Below the pieces are notes generated by a model, which searched no databases, was not told the DNA's origin, and saw only the letters and a program-made list of their open reading frames with translations. A stretch of DNA of 64,000 nt from NCBI RefSeq assembly GCF_023370075.1, contig NZ_CP097151.1:1-64000 (forward strand), in the 5' to 3' direction. This DNA comes from Deinococcus sp. QL22. GTDB taxonomy: Bacteria; Deinococcota; Deinococci; Deinococcales; Deinococcaceae. The position numbers were made by a program, and so were the translations under genes. Shown here piece by piece: positions 27,901 through 35,508 of this stretch; the first letter of the stretch is position 1, and every line of letters begins with the position of its first letter.

Positions 27901-28248
27901 GGCAGGATGCTCACGGGCCACCCGTCCGCACAGGCCGTGGATGGTGCTGACCTGCATCAGCGGCAGGGCCGAGAGCAGCTCGGGCCAGACGCCGCCCTCC
28001 TCCGCCCGCGCTTCCACCACGCCCGTGATCCGTTCGCGCAGTTCGGCAGCCGCCGCTTCGGTAAAGGTCACGGCCACGATCTGTCCAGGCCGCACTCCTG
28101 TGCCCAGCAGGTGCAGGATGCGCTCGGCCAGCACGCGGGTCTTGCCGCTGCCCGCCCCGGCAGAGATCGCCACGCTGCCGGAAGCGAAGATGGCCTGCTG
28201 CTGCGCGGGTGTAAAGGGACTGGCGGCCTGGGTGTTCAATTCGGTCAT
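24937..28248 (-). CDS. AddA-like UvrD-family helicase fused to Fe-S nuclease
   Basis: This 1103-aa protein has a superfamily 1A helicase (Walker A AGAGSGKT at 30-37, HLLLDEAQDTNPVQW as motif II) and a C-terminal PD-(D/E)XK nuclease with LVLDYK (D1002, K1004). Four cysteines suited to an iron-sulfur cluster frame the nuclease: one in YRQCPRSFAYRHL and C1078, C1081, C1087 near the end. AddA enzymes resect DNA ends and degrade foreign linear DNA together with AddB. D. radiodurans is known to lack RecBCD and AddAB, so this pair is notable in a Deinococcus-like genome. It overlaps the gene on either side by 4 nt, placing it in the BREX operon. Whether it repairs, defends or both is unknown. Confidence 0.85.
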   Translation of the reverse strand: MTELNTQAASPFTPAQQQAIFASGSVAISAGAGSGKTRVLAERILHLLGTGVRPGQIVAVTFTEAAAAELRERITGVVEARAEEGGVWPELLSALPLMQVSTIHGLCGRVAREHPAESGAGLGFEVLDELEAQAWLGEHLPGVLAELPAATLLAVPSKIRADVLETLLDDPTTAAQALEVAANAAALDPATRALGVWPTVAADWNAALEVLTGLRGPEGDSLEQIRREVLAAAVPAPALAPVLYGVRTALAPHKGSIGKGWAKDDKVAVHAALQSLKALAGRDDLLGEATPDAVAHGAAVLALRDIFSHVTRRLTELKAEQECLTFADLETSADRALAQPQVRAYYAARWTHLLLDEAQDTNPVQWRILSALAGEGVNLTVVGDEKQSIYAFRRADVTVFRAAQADVLARGGELVPMGTSFRTHHRLVETVNAFFRSLMGGPELARPTAARFEALSAHRTAHPFGEDAPSVELYALAGEEDTASLRAAEATLLAGRIQALLLAGGLVHDRSRSEGRPLRLSDIALLFRARTDLKIYENALVRAGLPYVVYGGRGLYDRPEVQDAVSLLGAVADPTVDVALAAVLRGPHAHLTDDVLLEIAQERGTGESLWAAAGRNGRPQVQAAVTLLRELREASVSLSASALLAEADARTGTLLVHAAQPDGLRRVENLRRFQALLRGWAVQGIRDVVGVADHLASLARLGAQEAEALSPHPDAVQLMTIHGSKGLEFPVVIVADALRQGGGPPPKVRFDARLGVALRLPLQDDDLPQWDALEAVAREQELSEAERVAYVAFTRAADLLILSAPASETGKAQERFAAFAGHLPEAGVERHYLSAAEVPSVQPLVLEQGGARPTLKVRSGPGVMLPGSLPATSLATYRQCPRSFAYRHLENRQPLAALWSERREAEAGNPQGRVAGRQIGDAVHRSLEHGWTAAQMAEHFPYLVGPDLQTVVACVQGFASETFAAVNTLPYEREKVIQVQVGSILFEGTVDAFDPASSLVLDYKTDRAVHPEHHLTQLALYAHHLGATEVALAYLRPEVQTLHVFTPEDLQRGWEGIEEAVDRLSQLEFAPTPGPAVCRLCAFRGVCDAASDAPLLPFSKESL

Positions 28249-30947
28249 GGCTGCCCCTCCAGAACAGGTTGCCCCCGGTCTCTACACACTGGTTTCAGGT
28301 TGCAGTAGGCACACGCTTCACGCTTGTCGTCCGGGCTGGGGGCTACGTCGCCCCGCGTCAGCGCGTCGCCCAACCCAACCAAAAAGTCGGTCACCCGGGT
28401 CTGATGTTCTCCCCAGCTGTACTTCTTGCGCGGGCCCTCGGCGCCCGGCCCGGCCCCTGGCGGCAGAGGGCGGCCCTGTTCGATGCTAAGGTAGCGGCCC
28501 CCGGTGGCTCCAGTTGCCGCCATATACAGCGGCAACTGGATTTCCAGATTCATGACGCCGCCGTGCACCACCTTGCTGACGTAGGAGCCGGTCTTGTAGT
28601 CGGTCACGGTTAACCCGTCCGGGGTCTGGTCGACCCGGTCAATCACGCCCACCAGCGAGAAGGTATGTGGCCCGGCCTGCACCTCAAACTCGCGGCGTGC
28701 TTCCAAATGCAATGGCCTCCAGCCTTCCGGCACGAAACTGGAACTTTGGACGGCACGTACCGCAGTTCGGCGGATCTCCTCGCGCACAACGGGCCAGAGG
28801 GGGCCAGGACGCAGTTCACCGCTGGCCCGTGACAGGCGGTCTTGGCGAGTCAGGGCAGTCTCAGCGCGGCGAACCCGGTCGGCCGTGGTGTCACTGGGTG
28901 CTTCGCCCTGCAAGGCTCCTTCCAGGGCCGCGTGCAGCAGCGTGCCCACCACCCGGCGGTCTTCGCCCTGATCGGGGTCAGTCGGTTCATCCAGCCGCAG
29001 CAGCTTCTGGGCAAACCAGCGGTAGCGGCAAGCGCCTGCCGAGTGAAGTTGTGTGGGACTCCAACGCCATCCACTGACCGCAACAGGGGTCTGAAGCTGT
29101 CCGGCGTGTGCTCCCGGCAGGCCTGCGTCCCGGTCACGCTCGACGGCCACCTTGATGTCAAGGCCATCTGGCAGCCGCCCACCCTGCAGGGCCAGGGCCA
29201 AGTGCCGCTCACTTTCCGAGCCCAGCGGCGAGGCCCTCTCTGCCGGGTTGACGTCACCCAGCCTGCTCCAGAAGCGGCTGGGACGCAGTTCCCGGCCATC
29301 GGCCCCGCGCCGCGGACGGCTCACCACCAGATCAATCCCTGCGCCCGCGACCGCTCCCAAGAAGAGCGCTTCTTCCACACTGGCCAGCGTAGACGCGTCG
29401 GGCACGGTCACGCCCTGCTCAGTCCAGCGGGCCCGGATGACACTGTCGATCAGGGGATGATCCACTGTCCGGGCTGGGAACAGCGTATCGGCCAGGCCCA
29501 GCACCCAGACATAGTCGAACTGGCGGCCCAGTGCCGCGAGGGGCGTGGCCACCCGCACGCCGCTGCGCCCCAGCAGCACCGGCACCGTCACCGTCTCGAG
29601 GGCATGCTCAATCAGGTTCAACACGGCTCCCTGAGAACACGAACCTTCCCAGCGCGACTCGGCCTGCAGGCGGTCGAGGAGCAGGCTCAGCGCCACGTTC
29701 AGGGCTGGGTCGTTTTTGCAGCGCGCCAAGACACCCAACTCGGCCATCAGGCGCTGCAAGAGACCGAGGCCCCCGCGCCAGGTGGTTTCTTCCGGCACCT
29801 CCAACCAGCCCAGGTCAGGATGCCAGGCAGTCAGCCCTGCAGGACAACCTGGTTGCAATGCCCGGCCTCGCGCCAGGGCGTCAAAGGACAGCGCGAGCAG
29901 CGGATGGCTGAGCAGGCGGCGAACCGCGCTGTAGCGCCACTCTTTGGTGTGGGCCTCTACCCAGGCCTGAATGAGCCCACCCAAGGGCGTGTGCAGCAGC
30001 GGCACCTGCTGGCCACTCACCAGCGGGAGCCCGTACTCCCGCGCCACGTCCATCAGGGTGCCCAGATAGGTCTGCTCGCTGCGGACGATGACGGCCAGCC
30101 GCTCAGGGGCCGTTCCTTTCGCCACCCAGTCCCGCACCTGCCGCAGACAGGCCCGGACTTCACTTTCGATGTCGGGAAACGTTTCTTTGTGCAGGCTTGT
30201 GGGCGCCGCGTGAGCACCCACGTAGGCGGCCATCACCTGATCCCCCGTCAGGCGGGCCGGGCCGTCCAGCGGCGTGACCTCAAAACCCAGCCGGGTCAAC
30301 GCCTCCAGCGTCGCCTGCGTTCGGCCCAGTCCGCGGACACCCGCCGTAAACGGCAGCGTGATCAATGAACCGGGAGCCAACAACCGGTCGAGCAGCGCCA
30401 CTTGCGCCGCGTCGAAATAGGCGAAGCCATAGACCAGGGTGGGCCGGGCCGGCAGGAGCGAAGCCGTCAGCCGCGCCGCAAAGAACTCACTGCCCGCGCT
30501 GTCGTAAGTTTTCGTTGCCTCGCAGCGGGCCAGCAGCGCCGCGTAGGTTTGAGCCACGTCCTGCTCGCGTCCGGGGGCGGCCACGCGCAGCAGGGCATCG
30601 GGCTGCACATTCGAGCGCATGAGTTCCCCCATCAAGCGCTGCAGGCTGCGCAAGGTGCCGCCCCGAAGCTGCAGTGGCTCCAAATAGCTCAGGGGCACGT
30701 CAGCCAAAATCTGCCTGAAGAAGGCGTCGCGAGCCCCGGGACTCAGGAGCGTCCAACCCGCAGTGCGCAGGGCTTCGCGGGCCACTTGGGTGAGGGTGAC
30801 GGCCTGGCCCGCCCCGCGCAGTGCCCCCCGCAGGTCGCGCCCAGCCTGCACATTGGGCACCACCACCTGCAAGTGGGGAACAAAGCGGGCGGCCACCGCT
30901 GCCCGCAGGACGCTGGGATACGGGTGGGTGAGCAGCAGCCGGGTCAC
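28245..30947 (-). CDS. AddB-like helicase-nuclease subunit
   Basis: This 900-aa protein is the probable partner of the AddA-like helicase. The N-terminus has the degenerate helicase scaffold of AddB-type proteins, without a clear Walker A. The C-terminus is a PD-(D/E)XK nuclease with VTDYK (D783, K785) and an iron-sulfur cysteine set: one Cys in HSAGACRYRWF and C879, C882, C888. Both subunits thus carry a nuclease, as in AddAB. The GTG start at 30947 overlaps the stop of the preceding 104-aa gene (GTGA), and a strong hairpin covers its only Shine-Dalgarno-like sequence. Confidence 0.8.
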   Translation of the reverse strand: MTRLLLTHPYPSVLRAAVAARFVPHLQVVVPNVQAGRDLRGALRGAGQAVTLTQVAREALRTAGWTLLSPGARDAFFRQILADVPLSYLEPLQLRGGTLRSLQRLMGELMRSNVQPDALLRVAAPGREQDVAQTYAALLARCEATKTYDSAGSEFFAARLTASLLPARPTLVYGFAYFDAAQVALLDRLLAPGSLITLPFTAGVRGLGRTQATLEALTRLGFEVTPLDGPARLTGDQVMAAYVGAHAAPTSLHKETFPDIESEVRACLRQVRDWVAKGTAPERLAVIVRSEQTYLGTLMDVAREYGLPLVSGQQVPLLHTPLGGLIQAWVEAHTKEWRYSAVRRLLSHPLLALSFDALARGRALQPGCPAGLTAWHPDLGWLEVPEETTWRGGLGLLQRLMAELGVLARCKNDPALNVALSLLLDRLQAESRWEGSCSQGAVLNLIEHALETVTVPVLLGRSGVRVATPLAALGRQFDYVWVLGLADTLFPARTVDHPLIDSVIRARWTEQGVTVPDASTLASVEEALFLGAVAGAGIDLVVSRPRRGADGRELRPSRFWSRLGDVNPAERASPLGSESERHLALALQGGRLPDGLDIKVAVERDRDAGLPGAHAGQLQTPVAVSGWRWSPTQLHSAGACRYRWFAQKLLRLDEPTDPDQGEDRRVVGTLLHAALEGALQGEAPSDTTADRVRRAETALTRQDRLSRASGELRPGPLWPVVREEIRRTAVRAVQSSSFVPEGWRPLHLEARREFEVQAGPHTFSLVGVIDRVDQTPDGLTVTDYKTGSYVSKVVHGGVMNLEIQLPLYMAATGATGGRYLSIEQGRPLPPGAGPGAEGPRKKYSWGEHQTRVTDFLVGLGDALTRGDVAPSPDDKREACAYCNLKPVCRDRGQPVLEGQP

Positions 30948-31258
30948 GCCCTCAGCCTAGCGGCTGAGGGTGACACGCAATGACGCAGATGCGGCAACGG
31001 TTCGCTGCACCACAGGTCTTCGCTGGGGGGGGGAGGGGGCCAGCGCAGGCGGTAGACGGTGATGAGCAGGCCGTCTTGGATGAGAAAGCGCATGTCCTGC
31101 AGCGCGTAAAGCCGGGCATGGCCGGGGCGAACCGACACGAAGCGGGCGCGGCGCAGCAACCGCCGCAGGCGCTCTTGGGCACCGTTCCAGCTGAGATTGC
31201 CGGCGAACCGCTCCTGAAACCTCTCTACAGCATGTGCCGTCATCATCACGTCATTCAT
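30944..31258 (-). CDS. 104-aa protein, first gene of the BREX operon
   Basis: I do not recognise this family. The ATG at 31258 has a strong AGGAGG site nine bases upstream, so a longer frame starting at 31444 is rejected. The start reads MTAHAVERFQERFAG, followed by basic helices (RLRRLLRRARFVSV) and a beta pattern (DMRFLIQDGLLITVYRLRW), like small proteins that begin with an H-x3-RF helix and are often found near toxin or phage genes. After residue 74 comes a proline run encoded by a C5-T-C9 tract, then a low-complexity tail. Its stop overlaps the addB start (GTGA). A regulatory or leader role is possible. Confidence 0.55.
   Translation of the reverse strand: MNDVMMTAHAVERFQERFAGNLSWNGAQERLRRLLRRARFVSVRPGHARLYALQDMRFLIQDGLLITVYRLRWPPPPPSEDLWCSEPLPHLRHCVSPSAARLRA
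30949..30970 (-). promoter_or_regulatory. Hairpin occluding the addB ribosome site
   Basis: Perfect 9-bp arms, CCCTCAGCC and GGCTGAGGG, with a 4-base loop, end one base before the addB GTG on the minus-strand transcript. The 3' arm contains the only SD-like GAGGG. A ribosome finishing the 104-aa gene would melt the hairpin, giving strict translational coupling. There is no U-run, so it is not a standard terminator. Confidence 0.6.
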
Positions 31259-31330
31259 GGGTCTGGCCTCCTGAGAGCAGTGTCGCAGTGAGGGACGGCA
31301 GTGGCTGACAGCTGGAAAGGAGAGGCGGCG

Positions 31331-31345
31331 CGTCACCCAGTGACG
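31331..31345. promoter_or_regulatory. Palindrome CGTCACCCAGTGACG, candidate BREX operator
   Basis: This perfect inverted repeat (6-bp arms, 3-bp centre) lies 73 bp upstream of the first gene of the operon, where a repressor such as the WYL protein at 23549 would bind. No clear -10/-35 pair was found around it, so the link is inference from position only. Confidence 0.35.
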
Positions 31346-31920
31346 TGAACTCAACCAACTCCCCCGCAACCCTTGACCTGAATGGAGATCGAGCGGAGGC
31401 AACTGCTCAAAAACACCTCCGTGCAGACAATTTTTACCGGCCACAACACACCTGCTGTTCTCAATCCCTCAGCGCTGTGGCAGGAGAAGGTCGATGGTGA
31501 CAGACTTCAGTGCTGTCACTATCACGCCCATAGAAGCTGGAAGAGGATACGTTGGTAACCCAGCACTGACGTTTTGGGGATTCAGGGATTGAGCTGTATC
31601 TGAAGACCTACATCGGCATGACCATGATAGCGTTTCTCCGTCTGAGAACCCATTTTCCAGCTCACCTTGCACCACCCTGTATTCCCAAGAACCAACCTGT
31701 GTCGGCCCGGTTGTGGTCAAATTGTCGTCACCTTTGCCACCATAGCCTTCGGCCTGGACGCTGTTGTGCGTTGTAATTAGGAAACACGACCTGCCAGCCC
31801 ACCATCTCGCCGTGGCCTACGACGTGTTCTAGCCTTAACACGTCCTGCCGTCGTGCAACGGCCCCGCAGCACGCTGTGGATCAACTTCGCCCGACTGACT
31901 CAACTCGCCTATGCTGAGGC

Positions 31921-32340
31921 ATGTTCGACCCTATTGAGCTTCTCGACCAGGAGCACATCACACTGGCCAGTCTGCGGCAAATCCCCGCGCTGCAGTTTCA
32001 GACCGCCCGTGCCGTCAACCTGGACGCGACCCGGCTCGCTGCCTTGACGAATGCGATCACCCATATCTGGGAAGCGCGGCAAAGTACGTTCCGGTCTGGA
32101 GGAAAGAGCGCTCTGCCAGCAGCCTGCCGCCGCCTGCCCCTCTCGCTCAGCAGCGGAACTGAGTCATTTGGTGTGGATCTACAGCATGATTACCCTTGCT
32201 TTGGCAGTGGACTTGCCTTCAGGGCAGGCTAGAAGCCATCAGGAAGGAACGACGGTCTACCAATACCCTATGCAAGCTAGGACAGGGTCTTCCGCGCGAA
32301 GCGGGACAGGTCTGAGAGCTGCTGTGCAGGCGTTCGACTA
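31921..32340 (+). pseudogene. Frameshifted small gene, family unknown
   Basis: The first about 58 codons look like a real protein start (MFDPIELLDQEHITLASL). After about 32095 that frame turns to low-complexity sequence, while the next frame (from about 32095) reads like protein again (AAELSHLVWIYSMITLALA). This is the signature of a single frameshift in an abandoned gene. No family is recognised, and chance cannot be excluded. Confidence 0.35.
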
Positions 32341-32556
32341 GGTGTTCATCACGCTTGAAACGTTTTTCACACATGACGACGGGTGGGAATCTGAGATCCG
32401 CTGCTGCGTGTGATCACCCAGATTGCCTTAAAGGTGTTGCGGCCTTACGCACTCAAACCTCTGCCTGGGACGACGTCGGGTCCCTATCATCTCGGGCTAG
32501 ACGACGGCAGTCATCATCGCGCTTCTCCCCGAACCAACCGAGAAAGTGAGGGTGCG

Positions 32557-33420
32557 TCACCCTACCTCTGCTCTAATGAGGCCTCGGCGTAAAGCACTCC
32601 ATATCTCCCTCGGATCGTGCAAGCTCATATCAGGCATCTCCCCTTCAGAAAGATGTGGCGACATGGGGAACTGATCGGCTAGAAAACGTGACGAAACCGG
32701 GAGCCAGTCGCTGAACCTGTAAATTCCTTGGAGCTGTAGGAACCGTTGCAGGGCATTGACCTCGTCTCCCCCAAAGGACAACCCCAAGCCCTTCAATTCA
32801 GGATCAAAGACATCTTGTTTCGCCATCAAAAAACTTTTGAACGCCAGATAGAGTGAAATCTCTTCATATGGTCGCAGGTCTCGTATGCTTTCTGCAGTCG
32901 ACGGTGCATTTGAATGAAAATGCATGTACAAATCAAGTTTCACCATATGAGCCAGCAGCACGCACAGGTGACGGCTGTCGCTCCCTCCCAAAGCTGCCAG
33001 GCCCTGCAGATCGGCCAGCAGCACCTCATCCAGCCGTGTCCTGAACTCTTGATTGCCAACAATCTTGGTATATCGGTACCCTCGCCCTCGACTCAGGAAC
33101 AATAGGTCTGCCACTTTCACTTCACGCCAAGACCGCGTATGAACGATCAGATTCGACCTCTGAAGCGCCCGTTCGAGCATCAACGCGACCGGTTTGGTGG
33201 TAGGAACAGCCTGAAGATGGTTCAGAACGTCAAGCACACCCTCCTCCAACTGAAGAGATGTAGCCCGGTCGTTGGTGAAGGTGCGCAGAGCGAGGAGCAT
33301 GAACTCTGCAAAGGTGGCTGGCTTGTACGAGAGGGGCTGCAGACCATAATGCGCCATGATGTTCAGAACGGCGCGTGCGGCAGTCTGACTGTTCTTGATC
33401 CGGAGTGGGTCGAGAGTCAC
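32557..33420 (-). CDS. Hypothetical protein, 287 aa
   Basis: I recognise no family. The protein is mostly helical and leucine rich (for example DEVLLADLQGLAALGGSDSR), with one basic-aromatic patch (FLSRGRGYRYTKIVG) and a conserved-looking segment YEEISLYLAFKSFLMAKQDV. No signal peptide, membrane segment or catalytic motif stands out. The start is GTG at 33420, with AAGGG about six bases before it. It is the last of three minus-strand genes (35302 to 32557) whose gaps are 93 and 136 bp, so they may be one transcript, diverging from the HNH-CHAT genes. Confidence 0.6.
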   Translation of the reverse strand: MTLDPLRIKNSQTAARAVLNIMAHYGLQPLSYKPATFAEFMLLALRTFTNDRATSLQLEEGVLDVLNHLQAVPTTKPVALMLERALQRSNLIVHTRSWREVKVADLLFLSRGRGYRYTKIVGNQEFRTRLDEVLLADLQGLAALGGSDSRHLCVLLAHMVKLDLYMHFHSNAPSTAESIRDLRPYEEISLYLAFKSFLMAKQDVFDPELKGLGLSFGGDEVNALQRFLQLQGIYRFSDWLPVSSRFLADQFPMSPHLSEGEMPDMSLHDPREIWSALRRGLIRAEVG

Positions 33421-33513
33421 TTCCGGCCCTTAGACACAGCAACAGGTTGACTCACCAGGTTACGCCCCATGAGTCTCTCGTTGGGCCACGCCAGCTGGTT
33501 TGACGAGAGCGTC

Positions 33514-34473
33514 TCAGAGCTTGTGTCCGTAATGAAGCAGTGCCAGCTGCTGGATGTCATGGACGGCCAAGCGGCCTAGGACCTCCAATGATTGAGGCTC
33601 GACCCCCACGATATGGAGCGCACTTTCTTGGAACTCCAAATCCTGATGGGCAATGTCCTCGGCTAGGCTGCCATCGACGGAGACTACCCTTAGAATTTCT
33701 CCTCTGGCCAGCAGCGGCAAAGGCTCGGACTGGGCAGCAAACCGGACTATCCAGTCCCGCCCCTCCACCTGCAGTCCCGTCAACTGCAGAACCTGCACTT
33801 CACCACTGGAAAGATCATGCAAAGTCAACACCTGTTCGAGAACCTCCGCAGCTTCTTCGGGAAAGGCATCGTCTGCAAGCAAGGCATCTACTGCCTCTGC
33901 ATTCTCCTGACGCATCACGAACGCTGTGCTGGAGGATAATTCGTCCATGCCCGCGTAAAGTTCCTGTAAGTGGTCGAGGAGCGTCTGCCAGGCTTGCAGA
34001 TACGTCGTCACAGGACTGCCTGGTGGAATCGTCATCGGGGAGAGACTCCGGTCATCCAAAGCCTGCTGGAACCGCCGCACCTCCGCTACAGGTGGCGTGA
34101 GATTTGGTGTGTCCATCATGCCCCGTGTAGCGTCCTGTGCTCCTGCGGGAGTGTCGAAGCTGTAGACCCTCAGCACCTCGGCAACCAGACTGGCTGAAGC
34201 TGCAAGCTCGCGTAACAGAGTGTCTAACTCCTGCGCAAGCTCTACTTTTTCCGCATTGATCTGCGCAGACCGTGAAGGAGACGGATTCACGAGTGACCGC
34301 GCCGTCGTGAGCCGTTGGCGCTCCTTTTGCACCAGCAGACAGACCCGGTCGATTCGGGCGAGCAGTGGGTCTGAACCGTCCTCAGGACTGACGTATTCTC
34401 CGGCGACGGCCAAGAACAACCCCGCCTGCATTCGCTGCGCCGCCAGCTCCTCTTTCCAAAATTCCTCGTTCAT
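33514..34473 (-). CDS. Hypothetical protein, 319 aa
   Basis: I recognise no family. The N-terminal two thirds is acidic and helical with coiled-coil character (an AEKVELAQELDTLLRELAAS stretch); the C-terminal third changes to a beta pattern (VQVLQLTGLQVEGRDWIVRF, then GEILRVVSVDGSLAEDI). I choose the ATG at 34473 since GGGTGG precedes it by about five bases; three more codons upstream are possible. It is the middle gene of the three-gene minus-strand set. A scaffold or sensor is possible, but nothing shows this directly. Confidence 0.6.
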   Translation of the reverse strand: MNEEFWKEELAAQRMQAGLFLAVAGEYVSPEDGSDPLLARIDRVCLLVQKERQRLTTARSLVNPSPSRSAQINAEKVELAQELDTLLRELAASASLVAEVLRVYSFDTPAGAQDATRGMMDTPNLTPPVAEVRRFQQALDDRSLSPMTIPPGSPVTTYLQAWQTLLDHLQELYAGMDELSSSTAFVMRQENAEAVDALLADDAFPEEAAEVLEQVLTLHDLSSGEVQVLQLTGLQVEGRDWIVRFAAQSEPLPLLARGEILRVVSVDGSLAEDIAHQDLEFQESALHIVGVEPQSLEVLGRLAVHDIQQLALLHYGHKL

Positions 34474-34609
34474 ATTTACCACCCTGGTTGCCCGATCGAC
34501 TTCATTTCATCAGCATCCCGCACAGAGCTGCATCGTCCTGAAAAGAGGGAAATCCTATCAGTAGTTGACTGCCCAGCTGTGGACCCGTTCAGTTCCCGAT
34601 GTCATCCGC

Positions 34610-35302
34610 TTACGGATAGGTTTCCCGCAGATGTCGCGGTACCTGATCGGCGCGCCACTGACCCATCAGGTAGTACACCGTATTCATCCTGACAGCTTCA
34701 GGTAACTGCCCTGCCTGGAGCGTCTCAAATGTTGCCGTTACGACCTGACGATACGCCGGGTAGTGCGGATCACCGCTCCGCTGCCGGTAAGTCACGATTT
34801 TGCGGTGTACTGCGGACACATTCGGTCTGAAAAAATCCATCCAGGCCTGATACTCGATCTGGTCGGCTTCCAACCGAAGGCGAACTTGTGGCGTTACCTC
34901 TCCCTGAAGAACTGGCCCCGCGGTTCCCGCTACGACGGCCCAGGAGAGGCTGACGGGATCCTGCGTCTCCAAATCTCTGACCAGACTGAGTCCGTAAGCC
35001 AAGGTGTCATCCTCACGCCGGTACAGGCTCACTATTCCGAACCCACGAATACCGAGGGGGACGGAACTGGTCTGCACACGGTGGATCAAGGCCGGGGGCA
35101 GGGCCACCCATACGTGCATTGCTTTTCTACTCTCTGGTTTTTGAGGGAGTGAACGGCCATTGACTGCGATGGGTTGCAGGCACAGGTAGGGCGTCCCACG
35201 AATCGTTCGCAGGTTGCTCCGTCTTGGGGAGAGACAAACAGTCTGGGCCTCGAAATAAATTCTTTTGCCTACAAGAGGCTGCAGTGCGATGCGTTCTGGC
35301 AT
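34610..35302 (-). CDS. Hypothetical protein, 230 aa
   Basis: I recognise no family. The sequence is rich in beta pattern (MHVWVALPPALIHRVQTSSV, then FGIVSLYRREDDTLAYGLSL) and ends in a helical, basic-aromatic part. I start at the ATG at 35302; a TTG nine codons upstream is also open and neither has a good Shine-Dalgarno. It is the first of the three minus-strand genes and diverges from the HNH gene across about 200 bp that contains two inverted repeats. Confidence 0.5.
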   Translation of the reverse strand: MPERIALQPLVGKRIYFEAQTVCLSPRRSNLRTIRGTPYLCLQPIAVNGRSLPQKPESRKAMHVWVALPPALIHRVQTSSVPLGIRGFGIVSLYRREDDTLAYGLSLVRDLETQDPVSLSWAVVAGTAGPVLQGEVTPQVRLRLEADQIEYQAWMDFFRPNVSAVHRKIVTYRQRSGDPHYPAYRQVVTATFETLQAGQLPEAVRMNTVYYLMGQWRADQVPRHLRETYP

Positions 35303-35361
35303 GACGGTGACGATTCTAGAGGGCCACAAACTTCAGAAGTTGTTGCGGGCTTTGAGAGGCC

Positions 35362-35375
35362 TGTTCTTGAACAGC
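35362..35375. promoter_or_regulatory. Inverted repeat CTGTTC-TT-GAACAG between divergent genes
   Basis: Perfect 6-bp arms around a 2-bp centre lie midway between the 230-aa gene and the HNH gene. A second, looser repeat (GGAAAT at 35387, ATTTCC at 35405) follows. Their place suggests an operator for the divergent CHAT/HNH locus. The GTTC...GAAC core is also common in LexA-like and other repressor sites, so the binder is unknown. Confidence 0.35.
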
Positions 35376-35508
35376 CTGGCATCTCGGAAATACCTTCCCG
35401 GAGATTTCCCTCTTTTCAGTGCCCCTGCCCTAAGCCGTTCATGCTGCACCTCGCTGGAACGCGCGGGTTGCCGCCCTACACCAGTCTCTAGATTTCAGGG
35501 AGAAATGC

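Larger units (their letters stand above)
31259..32556. other. 1.3-kb gap upstream of the BREX operon
   Basis: This stretch must hold the BREX operon promoter but shows no intact gene. The minus-strand frame at 31469-31720 lacks a convincing start or family. A decayed plus-strand gene probably lies at 31921-32340. From 32340 to 32556 I see nothing I can support. Confidence 0.5.

Noticed and set aside
30944..31444. 166-aa version of the first operon gene
   Set aside because: The strong AGGAGG before the ATG at 31258 and the non-conserved look of the extension favour the 104-aa form.
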